Part shown: in pieces, positions 39,980-50,847 of the stretch | Layout: every line of letters begins with the position of its first letter | How positions within the stretch are numbered: position 1 is the first letter of the stretch | NCBI GenBank assembly: GCA_016748015.1 | Contig: JAAOMT010000139.1 | Location: forward strand, 1-64,000 | DNA length: 64,000 nucleotides | Reading direction: 5' to 3' | Origin: Geosiphon pyriformis | Lineage: Eukaryota > Glomeromycota > Glomeromycetes > Archaeosporales > Geosiphonaceae | Notes under the pieces: model-generated | What the model was told of the DNA's origin: nothing | The model's input: the letters and a program-made list of their open reading frames with translations, nothing else | The model's database searches: none | Position numbers and translations under genes: made by a program

Positions 39980-40968
39980 ATGCCACCTTATAGAAATAAC
40001 AATAATAAACAACCGCCGATTCACGAGCTGGGCATTAGTTCTTTGAAAAAAAAAATACGCGACATTGAGCGTATCTTAAGACTGGTTTGTCACTGACGAC
40101 GACACTTCATTAAGATGACATTTTTCATGATTGAATCTTCTAACCTCATTTCCAAAGGGCACACTTTCCGCCGAAAAACGAGTTTACAGCGAACGAAGTT
40201 TGAAGGCATTAAAACTAAAACTTGTTGAGAAAAAAGCAGATTCAATTGAAAAGCTTATTCACGACAAATATCGCATGGTGAAGTTTTTTGGTTGGTGCGA
40301 CATATTTATTAGATTTTCTAAAATTTTGAATCCCAAATTTTTACATACTATTTATATTTAATTCAAAAAAAATCTTGGGTCAATTTTCTAATAAAAGAAC
40401 GCCAAAAAATCACTCGAAAAATAAAAAAATATGAAAAGGAACTACAAGAGCCTAATCTCTTAAAAGATCAACGAAAAGCTATCTCTGAAAAGTTACTCGA
40501 ACTACAAGCAGATTTGAATTATGTCATCGTATGTCTTAGCTATTCTCATTTAATCATTGCATTGTAAGCATTTTTAACTTTCGAATAACGCAGCATTACC
40601 CGGCACAAAAAAAATATCTGTCTCTCTTTCCAACCGAAGGCGCTGATGACCTTGACATGATTAGGCGACGGAATGAAATCCGAGATCAGATCAGTGATGC
40701 AAAAGATAAAAACAATATTCTCGGATTAAAAAAGAAGCACAGGATGGAGTTGGAAATGCTAGTGTCAAAGAAATTAGAGATGTCCAAGACGAACCAAGTC
40801 AGTGACGATAAAAGACAAAAAGATCAAAAGCAAGGTAGTTTACAAGTTAAGCCTTAGACTCGTTAGGTTGTAAGGTCAACATTACTATCTCAGGCTAAAT
40901 TTTTATATATCTTAACAGCTACAAATTCATCTGATAAGGAGATTCAACAGGATGACTTCTTCGTTTGA
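39980..40968 (+). CDS. EFG1: rRNA-processing protein EFG1
   Basis: Nucleolar factor needed for early pre-rRNA cleavage and 40S ribosome maturation. Five exons read in phase with GT-AG borders: 39980-40084, 40158-40290, 40398-40528, 40594-40834 and 40919-40968, giving 219 residues (yeast Efg1 is of similar size). Family signatures in order: LKKKIRDIERIL (about residues 22-33), the basic coiled segment with DKYRMVKFFERQK across the exon 2/3 join, then LQADLNYV and HYPAQKKYLSLFP in exons 3 and 4, and an acidic DDFF end in exon 5. The ATG at 39980 follows GAGGAAA and is the first in frame. If the last intron is retained, translation stops at 40857 with a different, basic tail. The gene converges on CCS1. 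Confidence 0.92.
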
Positions 40969-41477
40969 ATCTGAGGATCTCGATTTATATAAGCAAATAA
41001 AAACCGCCAAGTATTATTTTACGTTATTTAATTAATTGTATACTACCCATTCCTTTCTGTTTACCACATATTAAGTAGAATGATCCAGATAATGAAATTT
41101 GCTTTGATGCTTCATTTTTACTTATCTCTCAAGATTTCCAAACAACTTAATTGATCTTATCACTTCAAAAGTTGGACCTCGAAGAGGGTACAATATGGTG
41201 GATATTCGGTCATCGAATTTGAGGGTTTGCCCAGCAGCAGTTCTTGTTCGATTCGAAAACTCAAAATTTTATCACTTCAAAATAATTGTTAGATTTTGCG
41301 GGGATGAAATTTAAGGGATCTAGTATGGATAATGGGAATCAGAGAAACTTTAACTTTCTCTTAAGACCAATTCTCGATTGATGAGTCTCGAATACTTGAT
41401 GCTAGACTCCGCAAAGATAAATTATGAAATCATTAAAAAGTCAGAAACTAATGGTTTAGTTGAAGTTCATACTCTGC
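40969..41477. other. Intergenic between EFG1 and CCS1, with one orphan open frame
   Basis: The space between the convergent 3' ends holds both 3' UTRs. On the plus strand 41108-41314 is open for 68 codons with coding-like composition (contains KVGPRRGYNMVDIRSSN) but no ATG near its start; the internal ATG is at 41195. I recognise no family. It may be a degraded exon. Confidence 0.3.
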
Positions 41478-42498
41478 CTAAAATCTTGCCTCCTCCCAAA
41501 GAGTTCGACCAGAACAAGTGCATATTTTCTTGGCATTTTCAAAAGCTCCAGCACTACGAGCAATTACACCCGCGATTAGACCTGGACCCGAATTGCCATC
41601 AATTTTACTTTGAGGATCTTTTCCATTGCCCAAATCATCCTCGCATTGAGAAATAACCATTGCTCTCCCGATTAGATCCCAGACTTTGAGACGTGTACTT
41701 TCAACCACTAAATCGCCCCACCCTTTTTCATCCACTTCAATATTACCTAAATCACCCGCATGACCACTCTCGATATTACCATGAAGACTATTATCTGGAT
41801 TATAGTGACTACCAGTGCTCTCGAAACCTTTTGATAAGTTCCCTAATTCATGAATATGAATACCATGTCGTCCTGGAGATATTCCTTCAACAGTGACATC
41901 AATTAGACAATTTTCATCATCTATCTGAATAAATCGCGCGAGCCCTTTTGGCTCACATGCTGGAACCGATGATTTAACATTTCCCTGAGAATATGTGTAG
42001 GCTTCAAATATGCAAACGGCTGCTCCAGAATGTGATTCTGAGAATCGCATTTATTTGTGATTAGCATCGTGAGCAATAATTTTATTTGTGAGAATCAAAA
42101 ATACCTCTAATATTGCCTTGACCGCGAACTATCACAATTCGACCAGTATTTTTCAGAATTTTGGATACTTTTGAAGGTGGGGCTTTTCCTTCTACAAGAA
42201 CTCGTTGCTCCCCCAATTCTATTTCAAACCTATCAATTTCTTGAAGATATGTATGAAAAGTTATGTATCAATCAATTTTGGAAGGACGTTAAGTTCATTA
42301 TTACCAGGAATGCTAGATAAGGCATTTCTAATTGATTCTACACACTCCCCGCATGTCATTTGGACTGCATATTCCGTCTGATGCAGGTGAAAAAGATCCC
42401 AAGTTGTATAAATTATTTTTTGTTCTCTACATAAAGAATGGAAATAATTGATGTTTTTATACCTTGAAAGGAGTTTTGAATTTTGATTTTGTTGCCAT
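41478..42498 (-). CDS. CCS1: Copper chaperone for superoxide dismutase
   Basis: Delivers copper to and oxidises cytosolic Cu/Zn superoxide dismutase. Four minus-strand exons in phase: 42498-42463, 42377-42305, 42239-42105 and 42037-41478 (267 residues; family range about 240-275). Domain I carries the copper-binding MTCGEC motif (exon 2). Domain II is SOD-like, with GIHIHELG and STGSHYNP retaining His ligands. Domain III ends with the copper-transfer CxC (ICTCSGRTLWEE). All three functional regions are intact. The ATG at 42498 gives a short basic leader before domain I. The gene is head-to-head with the TMEM50-like gene, 188 bp away. Confidence 0.95.
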
Positions 42499-42686
42499 TG
42501 GTAAGGTTTAACCTTCCTACCTCCCATAAAAAACCCGCACAGTTAAATTAGAAGAATCTATGATGATGAATATTTATGCGCAGCCTCCATTTTCAGTCAA
42601 TCTTGTAGTACAATTATACTATCATTAAATAGATTATTGCGTTTAAAACACCTGCTTTACTTTTATTGGAAATTCATATCTTCACC
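42499..42686. promoter_or_regulatory. Shared divergent promoter, CCS1 / TMEM50-like
   Basis: Only 188 bp separate the two start codons, which point away from each other. The space must hold both 5' UTRs and core promoters. No specific factor site was recognised. Confidence 0.55.
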
Positions 42687-43512
42687 ATGTCAACTAGTTG
42701 GGACAATTATGATAACCGAGTTTGTCAGTTTCCTTTACCCCACCTTCGACTAGGAGAGAAGAAACGTGACGTGGGGATATACCTTTCAGGCGGTTTGGTA
42801 TGGCGCTAGCGTTCAATCTTCCTACCTATTTGAATTTGATTTGATTTTTGATTTTTTTAAAGTTTGCCTTAGGATGGTGGTTCTTTATCGACGCAGTAGC
42901 TTATTCCTCCACAATTGAAGGAAAGGAGGTTGATATAACCTTTGCGGACTGGATCAGTGGGATCACTAGCACTTTAGGAATGATAATGTAATGTTTGTTT
43001 GAAGAATCACATTCAAAAACGCTTTAAAACTTCTCAGAACATCAATATCATCTTTTCCAATCTTTGTCATGTACCTAGTGTCAATTCGATTGACAAATCT
43101 CGTCTCACCGCAGACGATTTCACGCATTCTGGTTCTGGAGTTGCATGGAAAGCACGTTTATTCTTGTTTATTGGTTTTGCAATGATGGCTGGTGGATTAG
43201 CTGGATCTGTGGTAAGGTTCCCAAATCACATAATTTTTAAAAATTCCCAGCTTCTTAGCATTTCCTTTGTGTTTTACTAAGACACATCTTCTTTTTGGCC
43301 GCTATTTTGAAAATGCCTTATGAAAGACTGTCTTGATTCTCAAGTACATAATTCCAGATATTGAGATGCCATGTCTTTATTTTGGGATAGCAGAAGTGAT
43401 TCAGAATTCTACAATAATGCTTAGGTAAATGCAATATTGGTTCAAAATTAACCATAATTTCTTTAGGCTTACCACCTTTTTATGGCAGTTCGGTTGTTCT
43501 TTGGATTGCTGA
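42687..43512 (+). CDS. TMEM50 / Vps68-like four-pass membrane protein
   Basis: Small endomembrane protein of the TMEM50/UPF0220 family; the yeast member Vps68 acts in endosomal sorting. Exons: 42687-42797, 42863-42987, 43079-43211, 43327-43424 and 43467-43512 (170 residues, family about 155-185). Typical segments: ALGWWFFIDAVAYS (first membrane helix), FADWISGITSTLGM (second), VNSIDKSRL then GSGVAWKARLFLFIGFAMM (third) and PCLYFGIAEVIQNSTIM (fourth). The last exon is short and the least certain; its splice sites (AG|GTAAAT and TTTAG|G) are good. The ATG at 42687 has the context CACC. Confidence 0.9.
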
Positions 43513-43750
43513 AAACACGGAAAACAATGAGTATTATGCTCTATAGCTGAAAATCTATTGGTGTGGTGTATAATTTTATTGCAAATTTCTTTCACTATAA
43601 ATTTTATTTAAAAAATTGTTTAATACATGTATTCCTGAGAAATCAATTTAAAAGCCTGAATCAACTTCAGACTTATTGTAAAAATCGATCTGGCACGTTT
43701 AATTTTCATTATATATATATATTATCCAAAATTTTACAGATACACATTCT

Positions 43751-44927
43751 TTATGTTTCTTCTTCCTCATTATCTATAACATTCATGCCATTATTTCTTT
43801 TTTTATGTTTCTTATCAAGTTCCTTTACCATTTTTAATACCACACCATCGTCATCATACACCAGCGTTCCAGCTTTCCACATACCTGTCTTTAATCCAAT
43901 CTCCTTATTCTTTACATATTCCTTTTTAATAGACTCCTCATTTCCTTTCCAATCCTTATACAGCTGCAAATTTTGTCTCCCCATAAGTCGCATAGTTTTC
44001 ACTCGTAAATCTTGAGCACTCTTTATATAGGCGCGTACATTTGACAAGGATTGTGGGTAATTTGAAAAACATAAAATTTTCTGCCAAATATTTTCTAAAG
44101 CATACAAACCCATTCTGGTAAAATCTGTTCGGAAATTTCACGGAAATGTCCAATACCGTAACTGGCAATTCCTTGAATCAATAATTTGCGTTCCTTTTCT
44201 CCCCACTTACGCTGTTGTCCATTACTAAGGATAGCTCCTTGAGTCGGTCGGAAATAGCTACAGAAGAAATTGTGGATTATTGTTAGGTTAAAATATCTTA
44301 TTATATCTTTGGTTTGAAGTGACGCTAATACCCTTGGTTCAATGTCCCATCTGCATGAATCATATTTGCCGTTATCTCAAATTCAGATCGAATACAGAAT
44401 TTTAACCGCATTCTTTTTATCCATTCCTGTTTCGTTTGATATTTATCTTTTGTTGGGGATGTTTCGGTGATTTTCTCACATAGCGAAACAGCTATGTCTA
44501 ATGATGTGTCATCGCCCTTTTGGGAGGAGGGGCTAAGGGTGTCTAATAATGATTCTTTTGAGGAAAACGAGCGTTGGATTCGGTCATCAGAAGAGCCACT
44601 GAGCATTTTAAAATCAGAATTGTCAAAGTCCGTGCTTAGTATGTCGAATTCCATTTTATCCACTTTTTCTTCTTCAAGCACTGTATGCTGCATTTGATCT
44701 AGTAAAGTGTTCAGATGCGGAAATGAAGTAATAAATGAGCAAGTTGTGGCAACATTATCTTCAAAAGGCATTCGTTGGGTGGGAGCTAGTGAGGAGCTTG
44801 GGAAAGACTGTTTAGAATTGGGAAAAGTGGAAGCCAGGGAGGCATTAGATGTTCTCTGAAGAGCAAATCCTTTTGGCAATGACGTTTCTAGAATTGGGCC
44901 AACGTATTCGTAAGCACTGCTTTCCAT
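43751..44927 (-). CDS. SANT/Myb-like domain protein
   Basis: Probable nuclear DNA- or chromatin-associated protein. Exons (minus): 44927-44332, 44257-44110 and 44020-43751; 337 residues. Residues 1-190 are Ser/Thr-rich and probably disordered, with acidic patches. Exon 2 encodes FRPTQGAI followed by a SANT-like helix-turn-helix, RKWGEKERKLLIQGIASYG (about residues 212-230) and GHFREISEQILPEW. Exon 3 continues with DLRVKTMRLMGRQNLQLY, a basic helix often seen after this domain in fungal proteins, and ends in a Lys-rich then Glu-rich tail. I do not know the target. The first ATG is at 44927, close to the divergent WD40 gene. Confidence 0.8.
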
Positions 44928-45162
44928 TTGTTAGGTATAGTAGTTAAAAATTTTTTCCGAGTTAAGAGCGTGAAGTTCTGAACTTACCTGAACGTACGCG
45001 GCTCGATGGTGACCAAACTGATTACCAATTTGGGAAACCATGCTCATTGTGCACATCTTATAATTCATAGTAACAACCTGAATATAAACGCGTATATCAA
45101 ATTCTCTAGTCTCATCGAAAAACTTCCTCATAAACGACGCGCTTCGCGGAATAGCCTTTATA
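44928..45162. promoter_or_regulatory. Shared divergent promoter, SANT protein / WD40 protein
   Basis: A 235-bp interval between opposed start codons. It is relatively CG-rich, with several CpG (for example ACGTACGCG at about 44993-45001 and GCGCTTCGCGG at 45139-45149), in contrast to the CpG-poor repeats. An open minus-strand frame here has no ATG at its start and is not called. Confidence 0.5.
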
Positions 45163-47829
45163 ATGCCCGCAAAGCGCACGCGAACCCAAGTATAGTAGAA
45201 AATAAAGTTTTTTGTTTGATATGGACTAAATAAACCTCATATATTTACAAATTGTTGAACTGGTTTCCTTTCCAATCAAGGCAACCACAACCACGTCCAA
45301 CTCCAAGGGCACGTCGCTTACCATAAAGAAAATCATCACCAAAACCTCAAATAAATTGGCCAAAGGGAAAACAAAAGAAACAGTAAGTTTTAAAAATTCT
45401 AAACTGTAAAAATTTAACCTGATCCAAGTTGATTTCGTCTGCGATCCCTATTCTTTATTGGCACTTCAGCAAATATAACCTTAAATGTGGGCATTAAATC
45501 CTTTATTCTTCCAAATTTGAAACTTTCATAAAAATCTGATGAGACCAAATCATAAAGATTTGATTCTTTCATTTCAATAACCCTCGATTTGAATTGCCAA
45601 TTAATATATATAGCCATCTTTGCCAATATTTGAGCCCACAAGAATTGCCAATTTCTCGACCAAGTACCCAGACCAATATTGGCGATGTCATGCTGAGAGT
45701 GGTCATGGAATGTTAAACTATATAAATGAAGACTATCAGCTTGAACTAATAAATGTAGACGTCCATGATCAAGGTATATTCGACCATAATGTTAGAGTAA
45801 TAATTTGTTTGAAACGAAGTATATTAAAAAAGTTTTCTTACTACTAACAAGGTCCAATAACTGGTATGACTCTGTCGCCAGATGGTACAATGCTTGTAAC
45901 CTTTTCCAATGTGGGATCTGCCAAGATTTGGGATACCACTGATTTCCGAATGATTCAAAAGTTGAGAGATACCAAGTTTTTGGTAAATAATTAATGGGAC
46001 AAGGTTTATTCCTTTATTAACTAACGTTTTTTAACATCATATCTCTCTTCATTTTCCTTTTTGTTTACCAAGGAAACACAAATTGACGAGTTTTTTGTTG
46101 GAAGGTTCACCTTTGATCAAACTAAACTTGTGGTTGGAGGGAAATTGAAGGATCGCTTGCGTTGGTCTGCAGAAGATGATGACAACCATATTTTGCCATG
46201 TCCACTCAAGGTTTATCACATACCAAAAAGTTCTTTGTTTAATTATATTAATTCATGATTTTTGGAGTAACTTGGAAATCAATTTAGATATTTGACGTAA
46301 TAAGTGGGAAGGTTATTGCCAGACTTGAGGGTCACGCCGAAGAAGTGTTATGTATAAAAAGCATTCTGTATAAAGGCACTCCTTATTACGTCACTACTAG
46401 TCAGGATGGATACATTATTAAATGGCAGATGAAGGATGATTGGTCGTAAGTCTTGCATTTTTCAACTCTCTTATGCCTTTGGAATTTCTTCGATTTAAAA
46501 TAGTTTAATTGATTTACCAGGACATTGGTAAATTCAAAAAAAATGGAGGATGGAATAACATGTATGGCTTTTACTGTTTCATTTGTTCCAAACACTGGTA
46601 ATCGCTATTTCCTAGCAGCCACTGATGAACACATAAGATTGTTTGACTTCGAAGCCGGTCAGGTTTGTATTTCTCACCATGACTCCTGGATCATTTTGTC
46701 AAGCCAAAATTGAAAGTTTGCATTTTCTGAGATCCAAACTAAGATTGAAAACTATCGCAAAAGCTCATGCAAACTTTTTCAGATATGTACTCCCAATACT
46801 GTGATTGTGGCAAATTCATTTTTCCTGTTGAACCATTGGAAGACAATGAACCAGATATCGAAATTCCTGATCTGGAGGTAGCCAAATCTAAGTTCAAAAA
46901 GAAAAAAAACCCAGTAGCCTACTTCATTTCACGTGGGGTAGAAATCTTAGATACAGGAGAAGGAACAGTTGGTAAGATAGTTTAAAGATCTTATTGCTTT
47001 CAATATTCCAACCGCCCATCATTCCCAATTTTTCTTATCTATGAACTAATAGCATCAAGACGAAATGTTTGCATCTTGCACAAGCTTATATATCCGATGA
47101 GAAAAGGAGTACCATTTAAGCTTGAGCAAGTCAGGAAATATCAACATGAGGAGTAAGCAATTTTAAACTTGTGTTATGCTTGAGAAATTTTGCCAAGTAT
47201 TGATCCAATTATCACTTCATCATGATAGCTATCACGCCAACTCCTGGCTAATGAAAATCTCTTCTAATGGTCGATACCTGACGGCACCCACGATGACCGG
47301 TCAGGTGATGGTATTCAATCTGAGAACAGGTGAAGTCACGTCCATTTTGAGAGATCATGAAGGTAACCATCATTTTTAATTTGGTTATAAAGCAGGTTTT
47401 TCTTTAGTCAAGTTAACACATATAATATTGACTCAATAGAGGATTTAGAAGTAAGAGATGTCATATTTCATCCTTGGAAGCCTTTGCTATTCACTTGTGC
47501 TGATGGTACGCCTAATTCATTACATGTTCCAATTCAAGTTGCTGATTTATACTCTTGACTATAAACTATTATATTTTTTAATAGACGGATGTGTTAAAGT
47601 ATACACATATAAAGATATGAAGAGTACGTTTCCACAAGTAAGGGTTACCTTCAAAAAAGTTAATATCGAAAAAAATGTCTCGCATTTTGATAAAATTCAA
47701 GAGGTAAAAGTGCAGCATCTTGAAAATGCTTCAGAATTAGTTCCAATTGTCAGGATAGAGGCGACACTCAACGAAAGAGAGACTGAAGTTGATATTAGCG
47801 ATGTAGAGACTTCCTTGACTGAGCTTTAA
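45163..47829 (+). CDS. WD40-repeat protein with a basic N-terminal tail
   Basis: Beta-propeller scaffold protein of unknown partner. Twelve exons fit in phase: 45163-45189, 45281-45382, 45635-45773, 45852-45982, 46073-46210, 46288-46445, 46521-46662, 46764-46971, 47053-47152, 47229-47362, 47440-47505 and 47585-47829; 529 residues. The first 43 residues are Lys/Arg/Thr-rich (MPAKRTRTQ…, KKIITKTSNKLAKGK), perhaps a nuclear or nucleolar signal. WD-type blades are visible: GPITGMTLSPDG…AKIWDTT, LEGHAEEVLC…DGYIIKWQ, NRYFLAATDEHIRLFDFE, LMKISSNGRYLT…VMVFNLRTGE and DVIFHPWKPLLFTC…GCVKVYTYKD. The C terminus is acidic. Exon 3's start (45635) and the first exon are the least certain. Confidence 0.85.
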
Positions 47830-49384
47830 CTATAGATAATAAACCATTTTGTAACTTCTAGAAATTTACTATTCAGATGCTCGAGATGTCCTTGGTAATT
47901 ATAATATTATGCGATCCAATAACAATCTATCATATATTAAGGCGGTTGAACAACTGCAATTCGAACAATTATTGGTTAATTAAGTGTGAGGCTGAAAAAA
48001 ATGGCGTGCGTTTTGTAATGTTATGAATTATGGTGATAAGAAATATTTTCAATGATTCTAATCATTCCATCGTAAGTTCAACAAGATGCAAGAATGTAAT
48101 AAAAGTTTTTCAATTAATGCAACTGTCATTGAAATCGCTAAATATTCAATTTTGTTTACAAAAAATTGGTTTGCAATGATTTGGAATGAACAATTAAATA
48201 GAACAACAAAATCTTGAAAATAATATTTCATGTTAAAAAAAGTTGTAATCAAATTAAATGTTAAAATTATAAAGAAATTAAAAATAAATACTATTATTTT
48301 AATAACTTTTAATAAAAAAAACAAATTAATGTTAATTTACAATATTTTACAAATATTTTTATTAAACTATAATATTAATAAAATTTAATTTATAAGTAAA
48401 AGTATATAACATGAAAAAAATTAATAATCAAAAATCAATTATTATTATTATTATTATTATTGTTACAATTATTATTAATGTTGTTATTATTGTTTGATTT
48501 TTTAATAAAATAGTTTTAATAATAATTAAATTATCTGGCTTTTAATTATAAAAACACTTTTTTGGTTATAAGTAAATTTATTGGCTTGGTTTTTTATATT
48601 AAAATTACTATTTTATTTATTGTTTTTACATTATTATGTTTAATAATAAACATTTTTTTAAAAAAATTCTAAATTAATTTGCTAATTAAATTTGTAATTG
48701 AACTTATTAGTTTTTTTTTTAATTATTAAGTACAAGTATTAAAAAACAGTTTTTTTTGAAAACTTAATTTAAAATTTTAATTTATATTTTATAAGTAATA
48801 ATAAAATAAATAATTTACCAAATAAAATTGCTAATAACTAATTAATAATTTTATTAAAAATAATAAAAAAACAATTAAAGCCTAAATAAATAAACATGAT
48901 CATAATAAAAAGTTGTTAAATAAGTATTTATGTAATATAAAATATGTAATTATTTTAATAAATTTAAAATAATATAGTTTTAATATTAATTCAAATAGCT
49001 AATTATATGTTATATATTTTAAGTTGTAATTGGATTATACTTGTTAATATTTAATAATAAAATTATTAAAATGCATATATAAAAAAATTATTTTATTTTC
49101 AATTTTGTTTAATTATTTATTTGCAAGTTTATAAAATAATTTTTTTTTTTAATTATCAAAGTAATGTTTTTCAATAATAATAACAAAATAAATTTTAGTA
49201 TAAAATTTGATTTAAACAATTGAATTTAAATAATAATTTACAAAATTTTTATGATAATAAATTCTTTGAATAAGTAATTATTGAACCTATATTTTACTAT
49301 TTTGGAAAAATAATTCTATCTTTAAAATCTTTGCTTTATTTATAATTTATTTGAAAGTATGGAATCAGAACAAAAATTCCTCGT
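47830..49384. other. AT-rich intergenic region
   Basis: 3' UTR of the WD40 gene, then about 1.2 kb of very AT-rich sequence without motifs except an (ATT)n microsatellite at 48438-48461. The short minus-strand frame at 48058-48324 is low-complexity and not called. Confidence 0.6.
48438..48461. repeat. (ATT)n microsatellite
   Basis: Eight ATT units in AT-rich intergenic DNA. Confidence 0.9.
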
Positions 49385-49388
49385 ATGA
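49359..49388 (+). promoter_or_regulatory. 9-codon upstream ORF overlapping the next start
   Basis: ATG at 49359 encodes MESEQKFLV and stops with TGA at 49386-49388, which overlaps the downstream gene's first ATG (49385-49387). This could damp or condition translation of the aminotransferase gene by reinitiation. It assumes transcription starts upstream of 49359. Confidence 0.35.
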
Positions 49389-50530
49389 TGCAAGAACCAA
49401 CTCTCTCAGAACTTCACGAATTGGAACTGCTAGAAACTATTCTATACGAATCACCCTCAGGTATGATTTTCTTCAAGAGGCCTACCTAAATATTCTTTCA
49501 TCTAAAAAAATAATTTTCTGCTTTTATAGGTTGGTTTTTACTTGACCATCATTTCCAACGGCTGTACCTTTCCGCTATGTACTTTGGAGACCTGTCAAAG
49601 AATAAAATTTTTTGGTTTTGCAACTCTCAGTATATAGAATTTAAGCAACGCGTGATTGAAGAACTAAATCTTGCAATAGAAAGCAACGGAAAACATCTTA
49701 GTCAACGGGTAAAGTATACAAAATTTGATTTTTTCAAGAAATTTGAAAGGTTTGAACAGACTATTTTCCTTCGAATCTCTAGGTTCGATTAACAATAAAC
49801 CCACAAGGAATTTCTACAATCACAACAACCTTGTTATCATTGCCAAATAGTAAATAACTGGTTCAAAAGATTTTTGTCTTTATTCAAATCTTTTTAAATC
49901 CTTTCTTAAAATTCTGATATTTTATAGCGGGAAGTTTCCCATTACGCGTAAAACTTGACACACAACCAACCCCATCTAGAAACCCTTTTCTTTTTCACAA
50001 AACTACTAACCGTGCAATCTATGAAGAGGCTCGTCAACGTGCCGGTACTATAAAAAAAAATGAAAATAACCCTTCTGGTCAATTTGCGAAATTCATTTCC
50101 TTACGTTTCTACTCAGGTTTAGGGAATCCCCAAAATGATATTTTTGACGTAATTTTATACAATGAACGGTTAGAAATCACCGAATGTTCAATCGCAAATA
50201 TAGCTGTGGAATTCAAGCATGATGATATTTGGAACAGCGGTGAACTATTTTGGAAAACACCAAAAATTGAATGTGGTTTATTGGCCGGTGTCATGCGATC
50301 ACATTTATTAGAAAATGAGAATTTGGTCGAAGGTGTTATCACGGTGGAAGAATTAAAAGAGGCTCAAAGAGTAAATATCAACTTTTTAACTAAATCAAAA
50401 GATCCTTTAAAAAAAAACATTCTCAAACCTGAAAGGAAAATTTTTAAATTTATTTTTATAGAATGGAAGAAAAATTAAATGTTTTAATTCAGTTCGAAAA
50501 GAATATCAAATAATCTTGGTTCATTATTAG
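49385..50530 (+). CDS. Class IV aminotransferase, aminodeoxychorismate lyase-like
   Basis: PLP enzyme of the fold-type IV aminotransferases, most like fungal aminodeoxychorismate lyases, which release p-aminobenzoate for folate synthesis. Exons: 49385-49460, 49530-49708, 49783-49849, 49928-50370 and 50462-50530; 277 residues. Signatures: ELLETILYE…GWFLLDHHFQRL…SAMYFG at the N terminus; VRLTINPQG; PFLFHKTTNRAIYEEAR with the probable PLP lysine in HKTTNR; DVILYNERLEITECSIANIA; CGLLAGVMRSHLLE; EGVITVEELKEAQ; and the final NGRKIKCFNSVRKEY. A stop (49352) lies upstream in frame, so ATG 49385 (or 49388) is the start. The exact substrate is inferred; a branched-chain or D-amino acid role is less likely. 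Confidence 0.85.
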
Positions 50531-50847
50531 AGGCTTTAAACATGGCGAGCTGCATGTAGGTAATCGTCTGAAATATTATTATATTGAACAATAATGTGTG
50601 ACAAATTAATCTCCTTTAGGAAAAAATGAATTTTTTTTAGTGTCACTCTTATACGTTTCCTCCAATAGCATAGAATAGCATGACATATTCCTTCCTGTCT
50701 ATTTGTTTTGCGTAACCTTAACAATGCTAAACTGCTATTAGTATATATAATTTCTGATCTTTACCAAATTATTCAAATACCAAAAAAACTTGGTTATATG
50801 CCGCGTCGTTCTTCCTTATCAAATAGACATTAATTAACCCTTTAAAT

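Noticed and set aside
41378-41656. 92-codon plus-strand open frame
   Set aside because: Antisense to the CCS1 C-terminal exon with the CxC motif; it starts in the CCS1 3' UTR and resembles nothing.
43563-44015. 150-codon plus-strand open frame
   Set aside because: Antisense to the last exon of the SANT gene; rich in Phe/Ser/Leu from the complement of Lys/Glu codons.
44931-45179. Minus-strand open frame in the SANT/WD40 spacer
   Set aside because: It begins with GTG, not ATG, and overlaps the WD40 first exon; no splice to the SANT gene keeps the frame.
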